Shown: positions 1-6,645, numbered from the stretch's first letter. The stretch is DNA of 10,104 bases from Candidatus Eiseniibacteriota bacterium (GCA_013003415.1 JABDJR010000630.1:1-10104), one strand, 5' to 3'. The notes: a model not told the origin generated them from the sequence alone. Translations and numbers: made by a program.

Positions 1-479
1 CCTTAGAGTCGGACTATTACAAAGGCGAAATGCTGAATCTCCTTCTACGGAATCCGGAACATCTGAGCCTCGACTTGGTCATGAAAACGGCCAAAACGTT
101 GGAATCCGACTACGAGTTGGCAGAAACCCTGACCAAGGTCAGCCGAGAAAACAACCTCACCGGCAATCAGGTGGAAGACTTCTTGAAGCTGGCCAATCAA
201 CTTGATTCCGACTACGACTTTGGGCGGGTCATGGAGTCGCTACTCAAGCACCAAGACACAACTCCAGCCTTGGCTCGCCGCATCATTGTGTCGGCGAAAG
301 AAAACTTAGACTCCGACTACGAACTGGCTCAACTTCTCTTGCGCGTCAACAAAGAGATTCATGTCCGCGACGACGCCCGCCTGGAAGAGCTTTACCTCCA
401 CGCGGCTCAGTCTCTTGGTTCTGAGTGGGAGCGAGGACGTGTCCTCGACGCTGCCTTCGGCAAAGGCAAGATGCGTTAG
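1..479 (+). CDS. C-terminal part of an SDY-repeat helical protein (5' end outside the window)
   Basis: The reading frame is open from base 3 to the TAG at 477-479 and has no stop at the left edge, so the ATG at 30 is probably internal. The visible part is made of degenerate tandem repeats with core L-[DE]-S-D-Y. Cores start at base 3 and at residues 24, 58 and 93 counted from the ATG at 30, followed by a diverged copy, LGSEW, at residue 129. Spacings are 32, 34, 35 and 36 residues. Each unit is rich in Leu, Ala, Glu and Lys and should form a helical pair, giving a HEAT/TPR-like solenoid; this is inferred from pattern only. Similar S-D-Y-E repeats occur, as I recall, behind M56/BlaR1-like peptidase or sensor domains in several Gram-negative phyla, but the N-terminal domain is not visible, so no function is assigned. 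No membrane segment or signal is seen here. The gene is convergent with the minus-strand operon that follows. Confidence 0.8.
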   Translation, partial: LESDYYKGEMLNLLLRNPEHLSLDLVMKTAKTLESDYELAETLTKVSRENNLTGNQVEDFLKLANQLDSDYDFGRVMESLLKHQDTTPALARRIIVSAKENLDSDYELAQLLLRVNKEIHVRDDARLEELYLHAAQSLGSEWERGRVLDAAFGKGKMR

Positions 480-510
480 GAGAGCGGGGTGAGAACCTAA
501 CATCACCACT

Positions 511-540
511 GGCACCCTACCGGCCGCTTGGTAGGGTGCC
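511..540. terminator. Hairpin between convergent genes, possible bidirectional terminator
   Basis: Bases 511-521 and 530-540 form a perfect 11-bp GC-rich inverted repeat around an 8-base loop. It sits between the stop of the repeat-protein gene (479, plus) and the stop of the DNRLRE-like gene (583, minus). Neither side has a clear T-tract, so it is not a textbook intrinsic terminator, but position and symmetry favour transcription termination or 3'-end protection for both genes. Confidence 0.65.
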
Positions 541-582
541 CACGTCGGCGGGGAGCCTCCGTGTTGTGGTGACAAAACGAAT

Positions 583-1110
583 CTAGTCGGATTCGTAATG
601 GATCACAAGCGTAGCCGTGGCAGTTTGTGATGCTAGAGACGTCGCGGACAGGTCCGCCATTTCAAGAACCAGCCCGTGATTTGCGAGGGACGAATCATTC
701 CAATCACTTACCACGTCGGTAAGCACGAACCGAACGAACCCCTCGTTACGATCATAGTCCAATGGCGTGATGAGCCAATCAGCCGACGGGTCAGCCTGAG
801 CTGCCGGCGGACCCGTGACCAACACATACACTTCAGTCCATGAGGCGGTCGCAGCGTACACCGCGAACTCAGTGATGGCTTCATCGTCCACCCCCGTCAC
901 CGTCCAGTCCAGATGTGCATCCAGAATGTTTGAGTTTGCGGGTAGATCGGTAAGATCGAACGTAAGCGCAACCTTGGTGAGCCCTGAACCATCGCTTGCT
1001 GCTACCGCTGAAAGGTCTGGGGACAGGGTTAAAAGATCAGCCTGGACGGTTGGAACCAAGAGCATGGCCACAACCAGACTAAGACACGAGAGAAACAATT
1101 TGGTTTTCAT
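583..1110 (-). CDS. Secreted DNRLRE-like domain protein
   Basis: This 175-residue protein has a classical signal peptide: MKTK, a hydrophobic stretch at about 5-20, and a likely signal peptidase I cut after VQA at residue 24. The mature part is all-beta in character. It carries features typical of DNRLRE-type domains (beta-sandwich modules found in secreted proteins): a TFDLTDLPANS segment near residues 50-60, then an 'ILDAHLDW' strand, and near the C-terminus a DVVSDW segment followed by NHGLVLEM. There is no catalytic motif, anchor or FlgD-like tail, so it may be a free secreted or surface-associated accessory domain. The start is well supported: AAGGAG lies about 7 bases before the ATG. 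It is the last gene of the minus-strand operon, only 15 bases after the protease stop codon, so the two are probably co-transcribed. The family call rests on motif resemblance and the function is unknown. Confidence 0.72.
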   Translation of the reverse strand: MKTKLFLSCLSLVVAMLLVPTVQADLLTLSPDLSAVAASDGSGLTKVALTFDLTDLPANSNILDAHLDWTVTGVDDEAITEFAVYAATASWTEVYVLVTGPPAAQADPSADWLITPLDYDRNEGFVRFVLTDVVSDWNDSSLANHGLVLEMADLSATSLASQTATATLVIHYESD

Positions 1111-1116
1111 GACAAG

Positions 1117-1122
1117 CTCCTT
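1117..1122 (-). promoter_or_regulatory. Ribosome binding site of the DNRLRE-like gene
   Basis: The minus strand reads AAGGAG here, 6 bases before the ATG at 1110, inside the 15-base gap after the protease stop. It fixes the start codon and supports translation of both cistrons from one mRNA. Confidence 0.75.
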
Positions 1123-1125
1123 TTC

Positions 1126-3498
1126 CTACCGTGAAACCAGGATTTTGGCGGAATCGCTGATAGATTGATGGTCGGTGACGCGAACAAAGTAGATACCCGT
1201 GGTTACGGAACGACCACTATCGTCCATTCCGTCCCAATGAATATGGTGATCTCCGGCAACGACCGTAAACTGGCCGAGATCGCGGACCAAGCGCCCGCTG
1301 ATATCGAAGATCTGCAGCTCCAGGTTCGCATTCCCCTGTTCTAGAGAGAAATACAGCAAGCCGCCGCTACCCGGCGTCAGTGGGTTCGGGCTTGCTCCTT
1401 GAACCGAGAACCCGCTTGGTTCTTGCGGTTCCAACTGAATATCGAACTGCCTGCTGGCTGGAGCACTACAAAGTCCGTTCGTGACATCCACCGACCCATT
1501 GGCGCAGAGGGGCGGGGTTCCTCCAATGCAGGTTCCGTAGTAGTTGTACTGGGCCGAGATTGTTCCCGTGGAGTTTCGATTCCAGATGCAGTAGGTGGAG
1601 TTGCTCGTCATCGTATTGTTCCCACGATCTGAGGTGGACTGCCCGATATCGGGGTCCGCGCTGCTCTTCACTTGAACACCGAACGTGTTTGAACGAATCT
1701 TGTTGTTCCGGATGATCGGATCTGCGGTCGATCCTGACACAAGGATTCCGGTGGTGTTTTCGTCGATGATGTTGTCGCTCGAACTTGAGGACGTTCCGAT
1801 CAATGGGGCACCAGCTGTTATATAAATCCCCCACTTACAATCGGTGATCACATTTCCCGTGAAGGAGGCATCGCTAATACTACGAATTCCTGCTCCTGCA
1901 CTTATGTCTGAGATGGTGTTGTTCGTTACAGTGGCCGTATATCCTCCACTGCCAAGACCGAATGTGATTCCGTTTGAAGTCGAGCTGGAGCCCGTGATCA
2001 CGTTGTCATCTAGGGTGATTCCATCAACGCCAGAATAGAGCTGTATCCCTGTTCCACCACCTACCGTAATGGTGTTACCTGAAATGGTCAGGTCGTTCCC
2101 TCCGTTTCCGGACCCTGCTTGGATGTCATAGGTTGTGTTGTTTGAAAACGTCGAGTTACTAATGTTGCCGGTTTCGTCCGACGCGTAAGTAACTCCAACC
2201 TCGGCATGCTTTACAAGCGCGTAGTTGATTGTCGCACTACCGCCAGCCTTGACCTCGATGCCCTCCCAATCACCCTCAGCTACCCCGTCAACCCCTGAGG
2301 AAAACTCGATCTCTGCCTCGGACCCACCATCAACGTCGAGTGTGCCTTCTACAAGCCACTCAACCTTGTCGGGGTCGTTTCCAAGATTCCGGCGATCCTC
2401 TCCCGCGGATGAGTAGATTTTTGTATTATCATCCTCGATCGTCAACGTAACTCCAGGCTCTATCAAAACATCTCCAGGTACGTATAGGTTCGGGAAGTCG
2501 CCTGCTGGCAAAGTAACACTTGTTGAGTATGTGCTGTCTGCAACTTCAGCGTCATACTTAGCCGCCGCAACTGCCGCAAGGATGTCAAGCATTCCATGTC
2601 CATAGGCTTGATCAAAATCTGGATCAGACATCCCAGGCCACGATTTCGCGGTGTTTCTTAGAATCTCTCGAACTTCGGACCACGTAAGGCTTCCATCAAT
2701 CGCTTTCAGGAGGGCAGCAGTGCCGGACACCATTGGAGCCGCGGCAGAAGTTGTTGAACCACCGCCAAACGTCGAGTATTTCGAAGCATTGCCAATTACT
2801 TTCTTTGTACTGGGGTTCTCATTGGGTGCGACGAGATCCATCCAATCACCAACCCCGCTCAATCCGGCGAGGTTTTCGTCAGAGTTGACTCCCCCAACGG
2901 CAATTGTCCCGTAGTCCATGGCGGGATAATCCAATCCCGACGGATCAGATTGCGATGAGCAAACGACGACAATCTCCTCATCAACCGCATCATCTATTAC
3001 ATCATCAAGCTCTGGATAGTCGGTTGAATCTGCTCCAGCGAAACCCCAGCTGCAATTTATTACGTCCGCTTCGTTTTCGATCGCATAACAAAAAGCGTCC
3101 ACGGCCGCATCCTCTTGGCTTTCCAAGTCGCCTGTGATCATGCGTAGTGCCATTACCTTCGCTCCGCTGACATTCGCTGAGTCCCAGCCACCGGCCACGC
3201 CAGACACTCCTATTCCATTGTCCGTTCTAGCCGCAGCAATACCCGCCACTGAAGTTCCATGGAGAAGTGAGTTATCCTCTTGCACATCTCCCGAGCCCTC
3301 ACTTGTACTGTATCCAGCGACATCGTCAACAAAGCCATTACCATCATTGTCCAGGTTGTCAAAGTCGCCACCCTGGGCAACCGGAAACAAGTCAGCAAGA
3401 CCATTGTTGTTGATGTCCTCCGCCGAGTTTATCCACAGGTTGTCAGTCAAATCCTCGTGAGTGACATCAACTCCAGTATCTAGAATTGCAATGATCAC
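1126..3498 (-). CDS. Subtilisin-like (S8) protease with beta-helix and FlgD-like tail, 5' end in another frame
   Basis: Numbered from the GTG at 3498 (790 residues), the protein opens inside the S8 fold. The catalytic triad is present: Asp7 (ILDTGVD), His80 (HGTSVAG) and Ser251 (TTSAAAP, where GTSMAAP is usual). A typical INCSWG strand is at 147-152. The usual oxyanion-hole Asn of the 'AAGN' motif is absent; CSSQSD at 180-185 puts Gln183 or Ser184 there. Between Asp and His, residues 27-59 hold Asp/Asn/Gly-rich calcium-binding-like loops such as DNDGNGFVDD. Residues about 385-660 are a Gly/Ser/Asn/Thr-rich right-handed beta-helix with NosD-like 'ISGNTI' and 'IIRNNK' turns. Residues 697-790 are an FlgD/Ig-like C-terminal domain (ASPNPLTP, IFDISGRLV, WDGMDDSGR, GIYFVRV), a common tail on exported FCB-group proteins. 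The frame remains open upstream to a TGA at 3601-3603 and encodes the expected pre-catalytic segment HQWNLADSLNGTPSAW, so GTG 3498 is not a natural start. The signal peptide lies in another frame at 3809-3543. Either the gene is broken, a base is wrong, or a -1 frameshift is used. Confidence 0.9.
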   Translation of the reverse strand: MIIAILDTGVDVTHEDLTDNLWINSAEDINNNGLADLFPVAQGGDFDNLDNDGNGFVDDVAGYSTSEGSGDVQEDNSLLHGTSVAGIAAARTDNGIGVSGVAGGWDSANVSGAKVMALRMITGDLESQEDAAVDAFCYAIENEADVINCSWGFAGADSTDYPELDDVIDDAVDEEIVVVCSSQSDPSGLDYPAMDYGTIAVGGVNSDENLAGLSGVGDWMDLVAPNENPSTKKVIGNASKYSTFGGGSTTSAAAPMVSGTAALLKAIDGSLTWSEVREILRNTAKSWPGMSDPDFDQAYGHGMLDILAAVAAAKYDAEVADSTYSTSVTLPAGDFPNLYVPGDVLIEPGVTLTIEDDNTKIYSSAGEDRRNLGNDPDKVEWLVEGTLDVDGGSEAEIEFSSGVDGVAEGDWEGIEVKAGGSATINYALVKHAEVGVTYASDETGNISNSTFSNNTTYDIQAGSGNGGNDLTISGNTITVGGGTGIQLYSGVDGITLDDNVITGSSSTSNGITFGLGSGGYTATVTNNTISDISAGAGIRSISDASFTGNVITDCKWGIYITAGAPLIGTSSSSSDNIIDENTTGILVSGSTADPIIRNNKIRSNTFGVQVKSSADPDIGQSTSDRGNNTMTSNSTYCIWNRNSTGTISAQYNYYGTCIGGTPPLCANGSVDVTNGLCSAPASRQFDIQLEPQEPSGFSVQGASPNPLTPGSGGLLYFSLEQGNANLELQIFDISGRLVRDLGQFTVVAGDHHIHWDGMDDSGRSVTTGIYFVRVTDHQSISDSAKILVSR

Positions 3499-3542
3499 AC
3501 TCCCCGCATCAGTAACGACATCCCAGGCGCTAGGAGTTCCGT

Positions 3543-3809
3543 TTAGAGAGTCAGCCAGATTCCATTGATGACCTGCATTAGACTTGCTCGAAACGTCTCG
3601 TCAAACGGCGTCCCAGACGCCATCTGAACAACGATTCGATGCGTATTTACACGAGCAGTAGTTGTAACTCCATCTTTTGTCTTGAACCAATCTGTTCCGC
3701 TTTGAATATAGCTGTGCCCCGATTGAGAACTATATGTTTCAGCATGCAAGAGGGTAGGCAAAAGGAGGAGAACAACGAAAATCAAGAAGAAAGGCTGATA
3801 CTTTCTCAT
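3543..3809 (-). CDS. Signal peptide and propeptide start of the S8 protease (separate frame)
   Basis: The ATG at 3809 begins MRKYQPFF followed by a Leu/Val-rich core and a likely cleavage site after LLHA at residue 23, a clear signal peptide. Residues 24-76 contain a GVTTTARVNTHRIVVQM segment of the sort that starts the pro-region of secreted S8 proteases. The frame ends at a TAA at 3543-3545. Over 3600-3546 both this frame and the catalytic-domain frame are open, and they are related by a -1 shift (one missing or two extra bases). The join would give a short pro-region of about 60 residues, shorter than usual for the family, so a deletion in the propeptide is a reasonable explanation. An upstream in-frame ATG at 3899 exists, but it overlaps the previous gene, whereas 3809 has a strong ribosome binding site. 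This fragment alone would be a small exported peptide; it is best read as the 5' part of the protease gene. Confidence 0.8.
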   Translation of the reverse strand: MRKYQPFFLIFVVLLLLPTLLHAETYSSQSGHSYIQSGTDWFKTKDGVTTTARVNTHRIVVQMASGTPFDETFRASLMQVINGIWLTL

Positions 3810-3811
3810 GG

Positions 3812-3818
3812 ATCCTCC
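3812..3818 (-). promoter_or_regulatory. Ribosome binding site fixing the protease start at 3809
   Basis: The minus strand reads GGGAGGA, ending two bases before the ATG at 3809, with the GGAGG core about 4 bases away. It lies in the 23-base gap after the upstream gene's stop at 3833. It shows that the true start of the protease gene is at 3809, far upstream of the GTG at 3498. Confidence 0.75.
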
Positions 3819-3832
3819 CGACGCTCGTAGGA

Positions 3833-4972
3833 CTACTTCGCCCTTCGAGCGGCATTTAGGTTGAACAAGTTTAAGCTCTGAGTTCCGGCTGAGTCCCACT
3901 CAGCTACGGCAATGCACTCTTCGCTCCATAGTCCTACCCCAATATGAAGATCGCCCCCTTTAGGAGACGGAAATGGTGTCCACGTCTCTCCACGGTCAGA
4001 GCTAACGTAGAGGGAATCCGCCAAAGCTATGATCTCTCCATCTGCAGCAGGGTTAACGACAACCCGAGCAAAGCTCTCCGTTTCAAGGACGACCTGGAAA
4101 GTTAGGCCGCCATCCGAGGACCTTAAGATGTAGTTCGAATGAGAAACGAACAATAACCTGGGGGTTCCTCTTTGCACTCCTACAGACCTCATCGGCCCTT
4201 CAACTGGGAACTGATCAAAGAATCCAAGATCGCGCCAAGTTGCCCCCCCATCCTGAGACTCCAACAGGACAGGCCGGAATATAATGTCTCGGCCACCTGC
4301 ATAAATAAGATTTGAGTCGACAGCGATGACTCTACAATTGTTGTTACGATCCCATACTTGCTTCCACGTGTTACCAGCATCGCTTGATAACTGCAGGCCA
4401 GCCACATTCGTCGATACGATTAAATGCCCCTTGCTATTGGACGCAAGCGTCCATACGTCTTCAGAGGAATCTGCTATGGCAATCCCATCCCAAGCGGGAG
4501 ATGAGCTTGGATTGAATTTGAATACAGTAGGGCCACGCAGCCCCACATCCAAAAAGACCCCCGCAAACAGGTCACCGTTGACTAGGGTTGTGCTTGTTAC
4601 TCCTCGGCCGATGAGGTCATAGTCGGGAAACGCTAGTCCAAGGTGCATCCACTGACCTAATGGCTCCTGGCTGAACAGCCCGTCCTTGCCCGCAGACGCG
4701 TAGAGAGTCCCTCCCTCGTACTTCAAGTCAGTAAAATAGGTCTTTGTTAAATTCAGGGATGTCCACAAACCTTCATCTTTGCTGATGGATTGAGGGGCTA
4801 ACTCACTCTGGCAACACCAAAGAAAGCATGACAGCCCAAGCGCTAAAAGACCTGCGCCTGTCGCGTTGCTTTTCTCTGGGGGAAGAAGAGCCAGTTTCGC
4901 GACTTTTGGGCCGAGCAAAGCTCCTCGGACGCGTTGAACTAAAGCAACGGGTTCCAGCATAGGCGACGCCAA
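3833..4972 (-). CDS. Exported Asp-box (BNR) repeat beta-propeller-like protein
   Basis: Numbered from the TTG at 4972 (379 residues), the protein carries four Asp-box motifs of the form S-x-D-x-G-x-T-[WF]: SSDAGNTW (196-203), SQDGGATW (239-246), SSDGGLTF (285-292) and SSDRGETW (324-331), spaced 43, 46 and 39 residues. Asp boxes cap the blades of beta-propellers in sialidases, sortilin-type and YCF48-like proteins. No sialidase catalytic set (FRIP motif, Arg triad) is evident, so an enzyme activity is not claimed. A hydrophobic stretch at about 39-54 ending SCFLWCCQSE suggests a signal anchor or a lipoprotein signal with an imperfect lipobox. It sits unusually far from the N-terminus, and neither TTG 4972 nor ATG 4960 has a good ribosome binding site, so the start is uncertain. 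There is no FlgD-like tail. It is the first gene of the minus-strand operon, 23 bases before the protease start, and probably acts outside the cytoplasm as a binding module. Confidence 0.78.
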   Translation of the reverse strand: MASPMLEPVALVQRVRGALLGPKVAKLALLPPEKSNATGAGLLALGLSCFLWCCQSELAPQSISKDEGLWTSLNLTKTYFTDLKYEGGTLYASAGKDGLFSQEPLGQWMHLGLAFPDYDLIGRGVTSTTLVNGDLFAGVFLDVGLRGPTVFKFNPSSSPAWDGIAIADSSEDVWTLASNSKGHLIVSTNVAGLQLSSDAGNTWKQVWDRNNNCRVIAVDSNLIYAGGRDIIFRPVLLESQDGGATWRDLGFFDQFPVEGPMRSVGVQRGTPRLLFVSHSNYILRSSDGGLTFQVVLETESFARVVVNPAADGEIIALADSLYVSSDRGETWTPFPSPKGGDLHIGVGLWSEECIAVAEWDSAGTQSLNLFNLNAARRAK

Positions 4973-5126
4973 CTTTCATCGAAAATGTATTGATCTAATG
5001 GGGCGGAGAGCGTGTCCCTTTTTCCGTCTGGGTGCTTTTGTAAACTACAACTAATCCAAGACACGCTACATTTCGCTTAAACTTCAAAGAGGACTAACCT
5101 CAGCCAGCTTCCAATGGTCATCATCT

Positions 5127-5166
5127 CGTAGACTTCTTAGGTGAGGCGGCAAGTAAGAAGTCTACG
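5127..5166. repeat. 13-bp perfect inverted repeat with 14-base loop
   Basis: Bases 5127-5139 (CGTAGACTTCTTA) are the exact reverse complement of 5154-5166. The loop is 14 bases. No T-tract directly follows on either strand; only a CCTTTT lies a few bases downstream on the plus strand. It could be an operator, an RNA hairpin in a leader, or an old terminator. Symmetry is certain, role unknown. Confidence 0.8.
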
Positions 5167-5269
5167 TCGAACCTTTTCTGGTAAACGGTCTTTGAAATTA
5201 AGTAAAGATATACTCTCTTCCAAATGCGTATGCAAGCACCTCTATTGAGGCTCGATTCGGATACGCACC

Positions 5270-5283
5270 GTTGTAGCTACAAC
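5270..5283. repeat. 14-bp perfect palindrome
   Basis: GTTGTAGCTACAAC is self-complementary with no spacer, the form expected of a site for a dimeric DNA-binding protein. A related half-site pair, TTGTA-aac-TACAA, lies at 5038-5050 with a spacer one base longer. Either could be chance; the role is inferred from symmetry and from the position between two divergent transcription units. Confidence 0.6.
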
Positions 5284-5605
5284 CAAATCAGTAAAGACAC
5301 CCTCTCAAATGACTTCACGCGGTCTAACAAGAATGAAAGATTGTGAAGGTTTCTCTCGATTTTTACATTCACCAGCTAATTCGCTCAGCGCTGCTTCGAG
5401 TTTAATACACGCCAAACCGCAGTTTACGCACACCCAGTTGCGCTGGCAATCACACGAAGGGTCTTTCGTTTCGAAAGTCTCTGCACTCGTCTTTCATTTA
5501 CAACGACTCTTGGGCAGCCGAGTTTTTGCATTCGCGAGCATGGCCTGGGCATTGTACCACCTGACAACGACCGCCTCTTTCGTTTAGGATCGCCCGGTCT
5601 ACACC

Positions 5606-5612
5606 AAGGGAG
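5606..5612 (+). promoter_or_regulatory. Ribosome binding site selecting the TTG start at 5618
   Basis: AAGGGAG lies 5 bases before a TTG codon at 5618. The next in-frame ATG, at 5678, has only a weak purine stretch before it, so TTG is the preferred start of the CPBP-like gene. Confidence 0.6.
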
Positions 5613-5617
5613 TTTTC

Positions 5618-6469
5618 TTGAACGCAACCGGCGTAGCGACTCAGCAAAACCAGGCCACCTTTCATCCCAGTCGGGAAATGCCGAGCCGCCAACAACTCAC
5701 GGCCCTACTTTTCTTTGCTATCAGTGTGCCGCTCCTTATCCCCTTGGCTTGGTTCATTCCCGGAGCCATCGCTTGGATCATCTCCGCCGTCCTTACCTGG
5801 CGAACCGGCGATAACCCTTTCCGCCGACGCATGGGCGTACTCTTGGGATGTGTCCTCCTTCTGGCTACGGCCCCCATCACTACCGACACCTCTGACCGAG
5901 GGTTCCTGGTTTTAGGCGGCTATTTCCTGGCTGTGGTTGCGCTCCCCGCCATCATTCTGGGGCGCACCGATCCCGGGGTGATTCGCTTCCAGCTCTGGCC
6001 CAAGAAGTTTCGCTGGCTCGACATCTTCTATGTGGCCATTTCCATCCCCCTCGCCTGGGCCGTGATCAAGTTCTATTGGTATGTGAACCCCTTCATGCCC
6101 CAGCAGTGGTGGCTCCCCGAAGTCGAGGACATCAAGGAGACCTGGCGCCTCTTCATTGGCATCAACTGTGTCGGCATCTGGGATGAGCTGTTCTTCGTGA
6201 ATACGGTCTATGGGGTGCTTCGGAGCATCTTTCCCTTCAAAATCGCCAATGCCGCCCAGGGGGTCGTCTATACCAGCGTCCTCTTTGACATGGCTTTTAT
6301 CGGGATCGGGCCGATTGTGGTCTACATCTTCGCCTGGACTCAGGGCTCCATGTTCGAGGAATCCGAGAACCTCCTTTACGTTCTTATTGTCCACCTCATC
6401 GTGGACTACTTTCTCTTCCAGGCCATTGCCGGGGCCTATTATCCGGGCTTTTCCTTCGGATTCCACTAA
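5618..6469 (+). CDS. Polytopic membrane protein, divergent CPBP (CAAX/Abi)-like
   Basis: The 283-residue product has about seven hydrophobic segments (roughly 26-44, 45-60, 72-86, 96-114, 134-152, 176-203 and 216-240, with a last one at 251-272). The C-terminal half has the layout of CPBP intramembrane proteases: a motif-1-like IWDELFF at 187-193, a motif-2-like region LFDMAF at 222-227, a TQGS turn at 241-244, and a last helix with HLIVD at 259-263. Family members normally show EExxxR, FxxxH and HxxxN/D. Here the first Glu is Asp189, the Arg is Val194 and the motif-2 His is Phe227; only Glu190, His259 and Asp263 remain. The protein is therefore probably not a typical protease of this family; it may be a non-catalytic relative or use a different site. 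The start is a TTG with a good ribosome binding site; ATG 5678 is the alternative. It ends about 60 bases before the predicted fusA promoter, with no clear terminator between. Confidence 0.62.
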   Translation: MNATGVATQQNQATFHPSREMPSRQQLTALLFFAISVPLLIPLAWFIPGAIAWIISAVLTWRTGDNPFRRRMGVLLGCVLLLATAPITTDTSDRGFLVLGGYFLAVVALPAIILGRTDPGVIRFQLWPKKFRWLDIFYVAISIPLAWAVIKFYWYVNPFMPQQWWLPEVEDIKETWRLFIGINCVGIWDELFFVNTVYGVLRSIFPFKIANAAQGVVYTSVLFDMAFIGIGPIVVYIFAWTQGSMFEESENLLYVLIVHLIVDYFLFQAIAGAYYPGFSFGFH

Positions 6470-6530
6470 ATCCGCGCCAAACCCATCGCCCATCCCAATT
6501 TAGGAAATCCCTTTTCAAGAGAAGATTTGC

Positions 6531-6559
6531 TTGGGCGGGGCGATCAAGCTTGGTATACT
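6531..6559 (+). promoter_or_regulatory. Candidate sigma-70-type promoter for fusA
   Basis: TTGGGC (6531-6536) and TATACT (6554-6559) are separated by 17 bases, and TGG directly before TATACT gives an extended -10 (TGn). Transcription would start near 6566, leaving a leader of about 120 bases before fusA. Box match and spacing are good; use is inferred. Confidence 0.6.
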
Positions 6560-6622
6560 CCCTGGACTTTTTGCGATCCACCCCCTGTTGGTTATTTCAC
6601 ACAACTTGGCGGGTCGTGCTGC

Positions 6623-6645
6623 ACCCAGGACAAGGGAGTCCGGGT
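6623..6645 (+). promoter_or_regulatory. Stem-loop in the fusA leader
   Basis: ACCC-A-GGAC (6623-6631) pairs with GTCC-GGGT (6638-6645): eight base pairs with one bulged A and a loop AAGGGA that itself looks like a ribosome-binding sequence. It lies about 40 bases before the fusA start codon. It may be a regulatory leader structure, but no known riboswitch or ribosomal-protein site was recognised. Confidence 0.4.

Larger units (their letters stand above)
4973..5617. other. Intergenic region with several inverted repeats, no convincing gene
   Basis: This divergent spacer separates the minus-strand exported-protein operon from the plus-strand membrane-protein gene and should hold both promoters. 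Short open frames here (for example 5309-5587 plus and 5424-5627 minus) have no recognisable motif, no good ribosome binding site and unnatural composition, so none is called. Symmetric elements seen: AGCGTGTC (5009-5016) against GACACGCT (5060-5067); TTGTA-aac-TACAA (5038-5050); a 13-bp inverted repeat (5127-5166); a 14-bp palindrome (5270-5283); and CTTTCG-ttt-CGAAAG (5463-5477). A direct repeat pairs 5195-5217 with 5285-5306. No tRNA, tmRNA, SRP or RNase P hallmarks were recognised. Confidence 0.6.

Noticed and set aside
5209..5214. TATACT with TTGAAA at 5192-5197 as a promoter
   Set aside because: The spacer is only 11 bases and there is no extended -10 element.
5231..5269. tRNA-like segment around GGCTCGATTCGG
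   Set aside because: No T-arm stem pairing, no acceptor stem and no cloverleaf could be built.
5462..5585. Repeated TCTTTCGTTT (5462-5471 and 5576-5585) and ACAACGAC (5500-5507 and 5564-5571) before the CPBP-like gene
   Set aside because: Short, opposite relative order and low complexity; could easily be chance.
5309..5587. 92-codon plus-strand open frame in the intergenic region
   Set aside because: No ribosome binding site, no motif or signal, and irregular composition; treated as non-coding.
5912..6493. 193-codon minus-strand open frame opposite the CPBP-like gene
   Set aside because: Acidic, motif-free shadow of the hydrophobic sense protein; the sense strand has membrane segments and a ribosome binding site.
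6505..6528. Possible terminator after the CPBP-like gene
   Set aside because: Only a weak 5-bp AAATC/GATTT pairing with no T-tract.
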